DNA of 64,000 bases, from positions 344,514 to 408,513 of the forward strand of contig BCJX01000017.1 in the NCBI GenBank assembly GCA_001600415.1, given 5' to 3'. The notes beneath the pieces are model-generated. The model saw nothing but the letters and a program-made list of their open reading frames with translations. It did no database searches and had not been told where the DNA came from. Each line of letters opens with the position of its first letter. Position 1 is the stretch's first letter. Origin of the DNA: Pascua guehoae. Taxonomy: Eukaryota > Basidiomycota > Tremellomycetes > Trichosporonales > Trichosporonaceae. Shown here one piece after another: positions 1 through 10,472 of the stretch. The position numbers and the translations under genes are program-made.

Positions 1-2
1 GT

Positions 3-990
3 GCTGGAGGCAAGACGCCAGGCTGGGCAGGTGGCGGTGGAGGTGGTGGCAAGACACCTGCACCAGGAGGGTACGGCGACGGAGGCCGCACGCCCGGATG
101 GGCCGGTGCGTCGCTCGGCGGTGGTAAGACACCAAACCCATATGCCAGTGCGCCTACCCCGGCGTACGACTCTGGAGCTTCGAGGGTGAGTTTGGACGAC
201 TTGTGTTCTTGCCGGTATAAGCTGACACTGATAGGGTCCAATGTCTGCCCCGACGCCATACGGTGGTGGCAACGCGTACAGTGCGCCAACTCCTGGGGCC
301 GCGCTCAGCGCACCCACGCCTGCACCTGTTGGCGGCTTTAGTGCACCGACGCCGTACTCTGCACCCACACCAGGTGCGGCGCTGTCGGCACCCACGCCAG
401 GCGCGGCTCTGTCGGCGCCGACCCCTGGAGCGGCACTGTCGGCTCCTACGCCAGGCGGTCCTGGCGCATTCGGAGCGCCGACTCCGTTTGGTGCACCAAC
501 ACCATTTGGCGCTCCAGCTGGCGGTGTGCCGTCTGCCGAGTCACAAAATGGTATGTCGCATCTGCAGGGTCTCCACCATGCTAACTCTACAGCCATTCCA
601 TGGGACTGGGCGCTCGACTTCCGCAATGTGATTGTCACGGTCGGCCCGTCACAACGCACGGGATCGCGGAACCCGCGCCACTTCCAGCGCGGCTTTTACG
701 ACGGCCAGCAGTTTGGCATCGAGTCGACGCAGGGCGAATCGGTGGTGTGTCGGATGATCGAGGACCCGAGCCAGACGGTCGAGATTCCAGCAGAGTACCT
801 CGCGCCCGTGCGCCCCGACCGCGAGGGCCAGGTTGTCATTTTCCTCGCGGGCGACATGACGCTCAAGGGCCAGCAGCGCACGACGGCTTACAAGAACGAC
901 AACCAGTGGATGATGGAGCAGGATCCCGCCGACATGATGGCGCTCGTCATGGACGAGGACTGCCTGGCGCGCATCTGGCGCACCGACTGA
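3..990 (+). CDS. SPT5: Transcription elongation factor Spt5, C-terminal part (5' truncated by window edge)
   Basis: Spt5 pairs with Spt4 and travels with RNA polymerase II; its C-terminal repeats are phosphorylated to recruit capping, Paf1 and 3'-processing factors. Exons 3-185, 235-550 and 593-990; both introns have GT-AG ends and CTGAC or CTAAC branch sites. The first exon encodes glycine-rich repeats around K-T-P-G-W and R-T-P-G-W, like the TPxW motifs of the fission-yeast Spt5 tail. The second encodes about ten SAPTP or SAPTPGAAL units. The last exon encodes a folded tail of about 130 residues with a beta-rich segment ([20 protein letters not shown]) resembling the terminal KOW domain. 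The NGN and earlier KOW domains lie left of the window. Intron 551-592 is 42 nt, in frame and stop-free, so retention would add 14 residues. The assignment rests on the repeat tail plus terminal KOW; another KOW protein is possible but less likely. Confidence 0.78.
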
Positions 991-1486
991 TTTGTTTGTG
1001 AAATGTTAGTGAGCGTGTAACTGAGCGAGTTGCATTTGGCGTCTCCAGTTGGCCTGTGAGGCAATGGCGGCGTTCATGTGGCACCGGACAAAATCACAAC
1101 CATAGACACGACGACGCGCGTCGTGGACATCTGTAGGGCACTGATTGCAATGCATCGTGTGCGAGGACCGAGCGGGCGTGAGCAGAGTGGGGGCGGGCGT
1201 GAGCAGGGGGGGACGGACGCGTGAATGCTAAAGGGGAACAACAAATTCATTAGGAGTCATCTACAAAGAGTTCGAGGGCCGAGCGAGTTATAGAACGCCG
1301 TCGGTAGTGCCCGACGGCTCTGAGGAGCTACACAACTGTGCAGTCCAGTTGGCGCGATTTTTTTGGGTGGGGACAGAATGTGCTTGCCAGGCAGATCTGG
1401 AACGAGCGCAGGGACGCAATGTGCGTCTGGTACGCGTGGTGCGAGTGTACCGTACGGTACGGCTGCCGGGTGTCGGAGTCCCGACA
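991..1486. other. Intergenic, convergent 3' regions
   Basis: About 500 bases between the convergent 3' ends of SPT5 and the small membrane-protein gene. It holds GC-rich sequence with short repeats of the type gcgtgagcag near 1178-1206. I see no coding exon or RNA gene. Confidence 0.6.
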
Positions 1487-2018
1487 CTACAACGAATGGA
1501 CAGACTTGCCGTCCTTCTCGAGCGTCGCGACGAGCGTCCGCGCGCTGGCGTCCGAGCGCGTGCGGGAGAGTGTCTCGTCCGTGGTGGTGGTCGCGCGCGC
1601 GGTCGCGGCGCGTCGCCTGCGGACAAGGTAGATCTGGGCAGTGTGAGCTCGGTGCCACTGTGTTGCTTCTTGTCTGGGTACAGTACAGCCGTCCCCAACC
1701 CCGGTTCGGAGGCAACCACTGTTCTGGATCTCTACTCACGCCAGCACCAACAGCGGCGGCAAGGACCATAACCGCGAGGAGGACAATGAGGACGATAATC
1801 TCCGTGTGGACCGCTTCGTAGACGCCGTTATCGTCCGCCCCAGTGGGGACCGACGTGAACGTCGCCGTCACCCCGTCGATGACGGTGGTGAGCACGTATT
1901 CGCTCGCTGATGGGGAGAGCGCGGCGCCCTCGGGGCTTAGGTCGCGGATGTGCGCGGGGAGCGCGGACGCGGTGAGCGCGAGCAAGAGGGTGGTGAGGAG
2001 GAGGAGGGGGGTGAGCAT
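1487..2018 (-). CDS. Small secretory-pathway single-pass membrane protein (unknown function)
   Basis: Predicted 141-aa protein from exons 2018-1740 and 1633-1487. The intron (1634-1739) starts GTGAGT and ends CCCAG. Residues 1-20 form a typical signal peptide (MLTPLLLLTTLLLALTASA). A short Ser/Thr-rich luminal part follows. Near residues 70-96 there is one hydrophobic helix (IIVLIVLLAVMVLAAAVGAG). The splice joins this directly to the stop-transfer sequence IYLVRRRR, which strongly supports the exon boundary. The cytosolic tail is about 40 residues, rich in Thr, Ser and Asp. The topology is therefore type I: small ectodomain, one TM, basic tail. I do not recognise a family; cell-wall sensors and axial-budding-like proteins share the layout but are larger. 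The mRNA leader is extremely C-rich right up to the ATG. Confidence 0.6.
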
Positions 2019-3349
2019 GGTGGGGGGGTTGGGGTTGGGGGTGGGGTTGGGGGAGGAGGGGCGTTTGTTCGGGGGGTGTGGAACTAGAGGTGATGGGGGT
2101 GCGTGGTGGTTGTGGTGGTCGTGCCGAGTTTTATGCTATGCGTAGTAGCGAGAAAAAGTCAGAACCAACATCAATACCCTCTTAATACCTCTCGACTCGG
2201 GACAGGCCGCACGGGCACGCACCCCCTCGTCTCTTGCTTCTCCTCGCTCCACGCAGTCAGTGGCAGTGCACACCGTCAGCACCGGCAGCCCAGCCCAGCA
2301 CAGCAGGTGCAGAGCAGGTACAGTACAGTGCACCCATGCAGACCCGCCTGCCAGTTGCGCAATTCTACACGGCACGCTGCACTCGCGCGCCGGGTCCCAT
2401 TATACATGTCCGATGTCTGATACCCTCCCCTCACGCTCCCCGGCGGCCATGACGCGGCGGGCCACACGCGATCGCCCCGGTGACTGTCAGCGGGTCGCGG
2501 TCGCGCGCGCCACTCGGCCCCTCGCCCCCGCGTGCTAAGCGGCGCCCGTGCTAAATGGCCCTGCAGTGTTGGGCATGTACGTTGGGTCTGCACGCTTGCC
2601 TGGCCATTGCTCATTGCTCATTCCTCGATCTATTCCTTGGATCTTGGATCCCAATCGTCTGTTGTCAGCACAGCAATGTCCGCCAACGCGCCGGCCATGG
2701 CTGGGCACGGTGTCAGTGGCACAGTGCCAGTGGCGGTGGAATGGTAATGGTGGCACGGTGGCGATTTCGGGGATTCGTGTCCGCCACACACGCTCATGGC
2801 GTCCGCGGGCGGGCATGCGTCTCCGTCCCAAGCCACGAGCCATGTTCGCCACCCACGCTCACTTACAGGAACAGGTGTACAGGAACAGGTGTGGTCCTGG
2901 CTTGGCTGCAGAGGCCTGGAACGACTCTGTACGATTATCGAGACTGACTGTCAATGCCGGAAGATGTACAGCCGTTGGCAGGAATTCAGTCGCTGGAATT
3001 TCAGGGCGCATCGCCACCGCACAGTGCCGCTAAAAGTGGCGCCGTGTGGGAAAGGTTCCCGATGTAAAGTCTTCAATATCGACCAACAATGAGGTTTTAC
3101 CTCTGCAGACCAGGAGATACTATGCAAAAGCAACGGACACCCATGGTCGCTTGGGGAGCCAGACTGGCAGCAGAATACTCGTCCGCTGCTGTCCCAAATT
3201 CGCCTCCCCCACCCCCCAATCCACCATCCAACGAGAGAGACCATACCATCCCCACACGCCTTGTCCCCTCCCCCAAACACCTTGGACACTTCCCAATACC
3301 CATCAGACACGCCCTAGACACGTTCAAGACACGTCTAGGACGCGCAAAA
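2019..3349. other. Intergenic region with G-rich tract upstream of the small membrane-protein gene
   Basis: 1.3 kb without a supported gene. The first 40 bases (2019-2056) are runs of 4-7 G separated by TT or T on the plus strand, so the leader of the minus-strand gene is C-rich. The rest has many short ORFs on both strands with no recognisable protein motif. It presumably carries the promoter of the minus-strand gene and the 3' flank of the tRNA gene. Confidence 0.5.
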
Positions 3350-3455
3350 AGGTCACGACGGGGATCGAACCCGCGATCTCCTGATCACAACTTGAAACTT
3401 GAAACAAGTTCTGAAACACTCGTAGTCAGACGCCGTACCATTTGGCCACGCGACC
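3350..3455 (-). tRNA. tRNA-Arg (anticodon ACG) with intron
   Basis: Read on the minus strand, the gene starts GGTCGCG at 3455 and pairs with CGTGACC at the 3' end (one G-U pair). The D arm is GCC/GGC. The anticodon arm is TCTGA/TCAGG around loop C-T-A-C-G-A-A, with anticodon ACG at 3423-3421. The T arm has the B-box core GGTTCGATCC. The intron starts right after position 37, the canonical place, and covers 3419-3386 (34 nt). Four to five Ts follow the 3' end, a Pol III terminator. ACG is read as inosine-CG and decodes CGU, CGC and CGA. The intron is built from nearly identical CTTGAAA and GTTTCA blocks in direct and inverted order. Confidence 0.9.
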
Positions 3456-4086
3456 TTGATGATTTTTAAGCGGAAAAATTGACTATGAGTGTGGTGGCTG
3501 TTTCGGAGGGAAATCCCGATATCACCTGGCTGGGGTGAGCGTCCGAGGTGGCGGACAGATAGCGAGGAATGACGAGCAAGTGAGGAGCACTAAGTGGGAG
3601 TTATTGACTAGCTAGAGTACAGCTGGGGAACGTCGAGGTGGCGGTGAGCTGTAAACAAGGGCGGGCTGGTCAACATTGTGAGCTGCAACCTGTCTGTTGG
3701 GACTATAACATGAGGTTTTCGTTGAAGTTGAGATACAGGTGCGTTCGGAAAGTCATGAGACTGCTACGCGCTCGAGCCTCACTGTGGCAGTCTTTCCGGA
3801 CACCCCTGTACTTGGAGTGGTTTGGGGACGACTTCACTTACGCTCCAGGCAACTAGGGGGGTTTGACGATGACTGGCACGAGTGTGACATTTGCATGTGA
3901 CGGGTGTGGCGCTTCACTTGCCATGGGTAAGTGGATACAGGGAGGGTTAGGAGGTTGAAAGCAGTAATCCGGTTGGGTGACTTGGCAGCGACTACAGCGA
4001 ATGTCAAACACCTCGTCAGACTGTTACTTTGCGGTCCAGTCCGTTCTGCTGCCACGATTCCATTCCTGCTACACAGTACTTTACCC
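3456..4086. other. Intergenic region containing a short inverted-repeat element
   Basis: 630 bases between the 5' end of tRNA-Arg and the 3' end of the dehydrogenase gene. A 77-base inverted-repeat element at 3734-3810 is listed separately. No coding exon is supported in the rest. Confidence 0.5.
3734..3810. mobile_element. MITE-like inverted-repeat element, copy A (shortest)
   Basis: The left end reads TACAGGTGCGTTCGGAAAGT, continuing CATGAGACTGCTAC. The right end, read inward on the other strand, is TACAGGGGTGTCCGGAAAGA, continuing CTGCCAC. The two ends are almost directly joined, so the copy could fold into one hairpin. The flanking dinucleotide TA at each end suggests a TA target duplication, as in Tc1/mariner-type elements. 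The same end sequence recurs in four larger copies at 25.2-26.8 kb. No transposase is encoded, so it would be a non-autonomous element. The class is inferred from the ends only. Confidence 0.65.
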
Positions 4087-5902
4087 CTACTCTGCACCGA
4101 CGCGTCCAATCTTCTCCATGCCCTCTGGGAGAATGTAGCCGCCCTGCCTGCGTGCCTCGTCAAAGATCTCGAGCGTCTCGGTCGTGTACTTGTGCGTGAC
4201 GAGCTTGTCCTCTGTGAGACCATCTGCGTGGGTGTCAGCAACCAGGTTCCCCATGCTCTGCGACTGCTGAGCCTCTGAACGTACCGCGGAGGTCGCGAGC
4301 GACGGCGTCTGCCTCGAGGTTGAGTCCCCATCCCGGAAAGTCCATCTCGACCGTCTCCGTCTCGCCATAAACGTCGCCTTTACCGCCCCATTCGCCCTTT
4401 GTATACTTTGTGATTGAAAACTTGGAGATGCGGCAGAGGACAGACTGGATCAGCACCTCGCCAGTGGTGCCGATAATGACTGCCGTGTGGCCGCGCGGGC
4501 TGCGCGAGTTGAACGACATTGAGCACACGGCACGCGCGTCGAGCTTGGGATAGTCGAGCACAATCGTCGTGGCCAGGTCGGTGCCCATGCGCGTCTTGGA
4601 CATGGCCGTCGTGACGACGGGCTTGGCGCCGCCGTTGGCGGGGTTGTCTGAGAGCGCGAGGCGCGCGGGGACCATGCAGTACGCGCCAATGTCGAGGAGG
4701 GGGCCGCCGGCCGCGGCGAGGCCGACGATGCGGTGGTCGTCGGGCAGCACTGGGGTTAGCTTGGGGTGGGGGTTGGNNNNNNNNNNNNNNNNNNNNNNNN
4801 NNNNNNNNNNNNNNNNNNNNNNNNNNNNNNNNNNNNNNNNNNNNNNNNNNNNNNNNNNNNNNNNNNNNNNNNNNNNNNNNNNNNNNNNNNNNNNNNNNNN
4901 NNNNNNNNNNNNNNNNNNNNNNNNNNNNNNNNNNNNNNNNNNNNNNNNNNNNNNNNNNNNNNNNNNNNNNNNNNNNNNNNNNNNNNNNNNNNNNNNNNNN
5001 NNNNNNNNNNNNNNNNNNNNNNNNNNNNNNNNNNNNNNNNNNNNNNNNNNNNNNNNNNNNNNNNNNNNNNNNNNNNNNNNNNNNNNNNNNNNNNNNNNNN
5101 NNNNNNNNNNNNNNNNNNNNNNNNNNNNNNNNNNNNNNNNNNNNNNNNNNNNNNNNNNNNNNNNNNNNNNNNNNNNNNNNNNNNNNNNNNNNNNNNNNNN
5201 NNNNNNNNNNNNNNNNNNNNNNNNNNNNNNNNNNNNNNNNNNNNNNNNNNNNNNNNNNNNNNNNNNNNNNNNNNNNNNNNNNNNNNNNNNNNNNNNNNNN
5301 NNNNNNNNNNNNNNNNNNNNNNNNNNNNNNNNNNNNNNNNNNNNNNNNNNNNNNNNNNNNNNNNNNNNNNNNNNNNNNNNNNNNNNNNNNNNNNNNNNNN
5401 NNNNNNNNNNNNNNNNNNNNNNNNNNNNNNNNNNNNNNNNNNNNNNNNNNNNNNNNNNNNNNNNNNNNNNNNNNNNNNNNNNNNNNNNNNNNNNNNNNNN
5501 NNNNNNNNNNNNNNNNNNNNNNNNNNNNNNNNNNNNNNNNNNNNNNNNNNNNNNNNNNNNNNNNNNNNNNNCCCCACACCCACTCACAGGATGCTTAAAC
5601 ACGGCATCATAGCTCCCCACCGCCTCGGGCGCCGGCGCCAGCCCCGCCTGCTGCGCACTCGCACCCCTTGGCAGAAACTTGTCGATAAACTTTTGCGCCT
5701 TTGCAATGTCGCGCGATCCGACAGCGGCGACCGCGTGCGCCACGTCGGTCACGTCGGGGCGCTCGAGGGCAATGTCCTTGGCAAACTCGGACGAGATCCA
5801 GCCGCAGCCGATGATTCTGGGCTTGTCAGTGGGGCAGAGTTGTGGCGGGCGTTGTAGGCGGGGCGGGGATGCTCACCCCCAGGATGCGACGTAGGGTGCC
5901 AT
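4087..5902 (-). CDS. Gfo/Idh/MocA-family oxidoreductase (dihydrodiol dehydrogenase-like), interrupted by an assembly gap
   Basis: NAD(P)-dependent dehydrogenase of the Gfo/Idh/MocA superfamily; closest in style to dimeric dihydrodiol/xylose dehydrogenases, though the substrate cannot be read from sequence. Exons: 5902-5877, 5816-5588 (ends at a GTGAGT donor just before the gap), unknown content in 4777-5571, 4749-4285 and 4223-4087. The N-terminus joins to WGIIGCGWISSEFA, the Rossmann dinucleotide-binding motif, which fixes the first splice and the start. After the gap come GGPLLDIGAY, a hallmark of the family's catalytic domain, then a C-terminal beta-sheet domain and the end EKIGRVGAE. Introns have GT-AG ends and lengths of about 60 bases. 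The catalytic EKP-type motif must lie in the gap. Total length cannot be given. Confidence 0.8.
4777..5571. other. Assembly gap (run of N) inside the dehydrogenase gene
   Basis: 795 unresolved bases. The flanks are intronic: a GTGAGT donor at 5587 on the right, and a CTAAC...AG acceptor ending at 4750 on the left. At least one missing exon must lie in the gap, because the protein jumps from the Rossmann half to the GGPLLDIG half. Confidence 0.95.
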
Positions 5903-8086
5903 GATGGTGTTGGAGAGATGAGCGGAGGTGGATGTGAGAGGGAGAGAGTCTTGAGTCTACAGTAGGTATCGTTAATGTCGTTAACGTTGTTGCTTGCTCA
6001 CATCGGTGCCGAGCCGCCGGGCCGGCCCATTTTGGTATCGGGCAAGAATGAGCCGAACATTTAACAGGGTGTTTATCCGCCTGCCGCCGGCTTGGGACAT
6101 GCTCTGATTCGAGATGCCCCCAAATATTCTTGCGCCGGTTCCCTGTCCTCTTGGCATCGTTGTCGACCAATGGCCTACCCCGCTAGGTTTGTCGGTAGAG
6201 TAAGCATAGGGCGGCAGCCTGCGTCGCTGCAGTGAAATGTGATATGCACGGCCATCACCGTCTGTGGCGCATCGTGCTAGATCTCCCCAAGAAGTCGTCA
6301 AGGGACGTGACAGTGCGCTGTGCATCTGGGTTCGTCAAGGGAGCGAGCATCTTCTTCACAACGAGGTGTGGTTGGAGTCTTGTAGGAGGAGTATTGGATC
6401 GAGGACGGAAGAGTCGCCGGCTCACTCTTCGTCTCTTCTGCAGGTGATCTGCGGGCGACAAGTGGGGAGCCGCATGCCGCTCACACGGGAGGCTTCACCA
6501 TGGCTTCACCAACCCCCTGGCTAAAGTAAGCTCACGCAGACCTAGACACACTGAGAGGCAGCATCCTAGAGGACGTGCACCGAGGATCTCATGTGTCTTC
6601 AGCTACAATCCGTCCGCCAAGACCATGAGGAGAATCGAGGCGAGAGGCGCTCGCTGCAGTCAAAGCTGTCAATCCTGTTGTTAAAGACGTTTTACCCAGC
6701 CAGGGATTACCAGGGTGACTTGTCTCATCTCATTGTGACTATGCGGTAATGCCTACGTGCATACCAGTTGTCCCCTTGGTGGCAAGGGCTTGCAGCCTTG
6801 AAAGAGCGTGTAGCTGGTAAAGTGGGACATGCGATCTTCTGACGACACGACCGGTGTTCACTTTCATGGTCCCAAAGACGGCCGAGCACCCAGTGGAGGG
6901 GGGCCACCGAGCGTCAATCTGCAGCTACTCCCTCGGACCCGATCGATGCACGCTTGACATGTAAATCTCACCGTTGCGCTCGTTGAAGAAAAGGTGTGCA
7001 CGATTGCGCTATTCTCCGTGTGCAGCAGCTTGAGGGAATTTGGGAAGGCCGAAGCTAGCTGCGTGAGCGATTTATTTCCAGCCCGCACCTAGCGCGCCAG
7101 CAACCACACCAAGCCAAGTCAGCACTGCCCTCTGAAACGCATGATGCCACCATGGGTCCAATCGCGTCCGAGGCGACGTTTTGGGTTCAAAGTAGCACAC
7201 GGGCACACGGGGTGAAACAGAGGGATAAACAAACGACGGCAGTGGAGCGACTAAGGCGTCAGATGCGATGCCGATGTCAAGTTGCGGGTGCCCTGGGCAG
7301 TCTCGTCATACCGGCAGTGGAGCCGGGAAAAGAATAGGGGGCAATCAAACACGGCACAAATCAACTTGTGTCACAAAAGACGCAAGCGTCCACCTGCTAC
7401 CCAGTCTGAGCACGGAGCGCACAGCACCGCATGGGCCAACGTCTGGGCAGTGCGGGGGTTGACTTGGGCCATTAAAAACACCGCAACTACTACAATCTAA
7501 GTGCTCGAGGGGCAAGCTCGAACTCAGTAGGGCACATGGGCACATGCAGACCAGATGTACGCATGTACGCCCGACTTGGGTGAAACAAGTACACAAGAAT
7601 CACGTTCCCTACACTGCCCAATTCTGCCGGCCATTGGTCCGCACCTACACCCCGCCGCGCGTCTTGCCCATCCCCTCCCTCCGAGGGGTGCGAACCGCTC
7701 CATGACGACAGGCGCTGCGCCCCGGGGTGACAATCCGAGCCGCTGGGCATTACAACCCGGGCCGTTATCTAACGTACGCCCAGTGCTCGTGTGCTCGGGT
7801 ATAAGTTGCAGGCCAGCGGCTCGTCGCACTCCCATCCACCTCGGCCGTTTCTATTCTATTCTCTGCGTGGGTGTCGTCCTCGATCACACCTCGTTTACAG
7901 CGACGTCGTACTCGCGGGCCAACTCCATCGTCACTGCCAGTTTGCTCGCTTAACCTCCTGCTGGGCTGCGCCGTCCCAGAGCTCCACATCCTATCGAGTA
8001 TATAATCGCGCCATCTCTCCGTATACTATCCGGTTTAAAGTCGCCACTCTCCCCTCTCCGACATCCACACCGTTACTCCCACGACC
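5903..8086. other. 2.2-kb gene-free region with promoter of the 8087 gene
   Basis: No open reading frame here shows recognisable motifs, plausible splice chaining or codon use like the neighbours. It must contain the promoter of the minus-strand dehydrogenase on its left and of the small plus-strand gene on its right (TATA-like box listed separately). I see no tRNA and no member of the inverted-repeat element family. Confidence 0.5.
7999..8006 (+). promoter_or_regulatory. TATA-like box
   Basis: TATATAAT about 80 bases upstream of the ATG at 8087, in an otherwise GC-balanced stretch. Position and sequence fit a TATA element for the small plus-strand gene; no other evidence. Confidence 0.4.
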
Positions 8087-8674
8087 ATGCTCGAGACACC
8101 CAAGCACCGTTCAAACTCGACAACGTCGATGGCGTCCGCGTCCTCGTCCTCGGGCCACTCGACCTACTCGCGTTCCGCCGACGACATGTTTGAGCGTCTC
8201 CTGGAACAGAAGGTGGGCATTGTCCATATCCGCCCGTCGACCTTATCCACGGCTGCCGCCATCACCTCGCCCTTCCCGACCGCACTCGTCCCCCCTACTC
8301 CAAGCTGACCACAGGCTAACACCGAGGTCCACCTGTGGTCCGCGGGGTGTATCCGCGTCGACGGGCTCGACCTCGCCATGCCCATGGCCGACGCGCGCGA
8401 GCTCCTCGGCGTGCTCCGCACCGACGAGCGGGTGAGTTTGGGTTTGTCCTTTGGATATGTTGAGGGTGGTCATTGGGTCATGCTGGCATGGTTGCCTTGC
8501 CTGAACCCTTTCCACTTTCTATAGCCAAAACCTTGCCGCAAGAACCGGCTTGGCTTTCTCTTCACTGCCAGTGCCCGCTGACACCAGTTTGAGCTCATCG
8601 ACATTGTCTACCTCGGCGGCGACGAGGACGAGTGGAAGGCATCGTACCGCCGCGGAGTCACCGTTTCCCAGTAG
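8087..8674 (+). CDS. Small uncharacterised protein (109 aa)
   Basis: Three exons in consistent phase: 8087-8212, 8315-8431 and 8588-8674. Both introns have GT-AG ends and a CTGAC branch site shortly before the acceptor. The protein starts with a Ser/Thr-rich stretch (residues about 8-30). An amphipathic segment, DDMFERLLEQ, follows. Then come alternating hydrophobic strands, including ANTEVHLWSAGCIRVDGLDL, FELIDIVYLGG and ASYRRGVTVSQ. No family is recognised. The conserved-looking GLDL and LLGVLR pieces suggest a small folded domain. The 3' end converges with PEX12. Confidence 0.5.
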
Positions 8675-9070
8675 CCCGAGGTCGATGTCGCGCTCAGTGG
8701 AGTTGGGGATGTCGCGGCTGGCCCGGTGTATGCCGGTCATGTGGGTCACCCGGCCCGGTTCCGAGTAAGAGGCGGCCACTGGCCGAGGGGTGTGGGTTCC
8801 GTTGTAGATGCCGGTAGACCGATATGCGAGACTGAGACTGTTTGGATCGACATGACTGCGGCTAAGCTCGGTTACAGCTGGGACAAGCGCACGTATGAGT
8901 AGGTCAGGTTGTCAGATCCAAAAGACGAGTGTTCGGTTGCAGCTTCTTCGCATCTCCCGCAGCCGCAGTAGACGCAGCTCTGGCCTTGGTACGACGCAGC
9001 ACATACACCTAGGCACCAAACCGGCTGATCTCGAAGATTCGATGTTCGCTCCTTGCTTCTTCTTCTCCTT
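8675..9070. other. Intergenic, convergent 3' regions
   Basis: About 400 bases between the stop of the 109-aa gene and the stop of PEX12. Nothing coding or structured stands out. Confidence 0.5.
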
Positions 9071-10472
9071 CTACACGAGCACACGCCTCAGTTCGCCCGG
9101 CGCAACCTCCACACCCGTGATCGGACACCTGCCCTTGCCTGCCTCGCCCGCCTCGCCCTCACCGGCGATCGCGTCCCATCCACAGCGCCAGCACACGACC
9201 CACCCGCTCGGGAGGATGGCCGGGTTGGCCCACTTGCCCTTGCAGAGGGGGCACTTTCCGTAATCTTGTGCGTCGATAGAGTAGTTTTGCGCAGACGCTG
9301 GTGCTGCGGGCACGACGGCCAGTTCGGTCCCGGTGGCGGCTGGTTCGCCGGGAGGAGGTGACGGGGGAGGCGTGAGGAGGCCGCTCTCTGGGAGGATGGG
9401 GAGGGGGCGGGGAGGTAGGACCGAGGTGTGGAGCGACGTCTTGGCCGTCGTTGTTGGGAGGGAGCGTGGTGAGGTGGGCGAGTACCACCACTGGGCAAAC
9501 TTGAGTGCGAGGAGGAGTGGCGGGAGGAGTGGTGGCAGCTTGGCCCATAGTGACGTGTTGGTCGCGTCCTGCACATCAGAGGGAATGCCCGTGGCTGCTC
9601 TTGAGGGTGAAAGTTACTCACGTCGGCATCAATGACGCGCTCAACCCGCACGCCGAGCCACCTGTGCCACGGCCTAAAGAACTGCGTCTTGTCAAAGAGG
9701 TACGCAATGTCGTATGCGAGGAGGGACACTTCGAACCCTGTCGCGAGCGTGGGGTAGACGGTCACAAACGCGCGCTGCGCGAGGTTGAGTGGCGCGCCCG
9801 ACTCGCCGCCAGCGAGGTCGGGGTCGTTGAGCGTCGACCACCGGTCGTAGGCGTCGTCTGCCCGCGCGCGCACATACGGCAGCCCGACGAGGAAGAGGAG
9901 CATCCCCCACCGCTGCCGGTTCGAGAGGCGCGGGCGCACCGGGGCATGGAGCGAGCCGAGGCGCGGCGTCGGGATGTGCGCCGGCGCAAGGCGGAGCTGG
10001 TAAAAGTGCTCCGACAGTGAGGCGTCTGTGCGGGTTAGTGACTACGTTGGCGACGGGGTCGCCTAATGTGCCAGCACGTGTCTCTCTGACGAGTGCCGCT
10101 CATATACCTGGCTCTCTGAAATGCAACACTCACCATGTTTCCACAAGTGGTGCCGCTCGAGCAAGAGGAGAACAAGCGCAAACGCTTCTTCGTGCCGGTT
10201 GACTATGCGCAGAAAGTAACGCGGATAGTGTTGGGCGAGGTACTGCACGTTAGCACGAACATGGTTCCCAGATCCGCAGACTGATACCAAGACGCTAAAG
10301 AGCGCGGCATGAGATGTGCGTGGTGCACCGCCCAACTCACAGTGAGAACATAGCGGAAGACGGGGTGAAGGACCTGCCGCAGCTGCTCCTGAGGGATGAG
10401 CTCGACGAGGTGTGGACGGAGATGCGAGTTGGACGGTCCCGCCTCAGGGAAAAGCGGGGCAGGCGCGGACAT
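9071..10472 (-). CDS. PEX12: Peroxin-12, peroxisomal RING-finger E3 subunit
   Basis: Pex12 forms, with Pex2 and Pex10, the peroxisomal membrane ubiquitin-ligase complex that recycles the import receptor Pex5. Four exons: 10472-10341, 10242-10134, 10025-9622 and 9568-9071; 380 aa. The N-terminal part (LIPQEQLRQVLHPVFRYVL, then YLAQHYPRYFLRIVNRHEE and SLSEHFYQLRLAP) matches the conserved Pex2/Pex12 domain. Hydrophobic segments in the third and fourth exons would be membrane spans. The C-terminus has the degenerate RING typical of Pex12: CPLCK, then NPAILPSGWVVCWRC and CPITG at about residues 320-355. A Pro-rich linker (about residues 245-295) precedes it. It shares a 392-bp divergent promoter with URA3. 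Confidence 0.9.

Noticed and set aside
2019..2056. Telomere-like GGGGTT repeats
   Set aside because: Only four irregular units inside the chromosome between genes, with varying G counts; better described as a G-rich leader tract.
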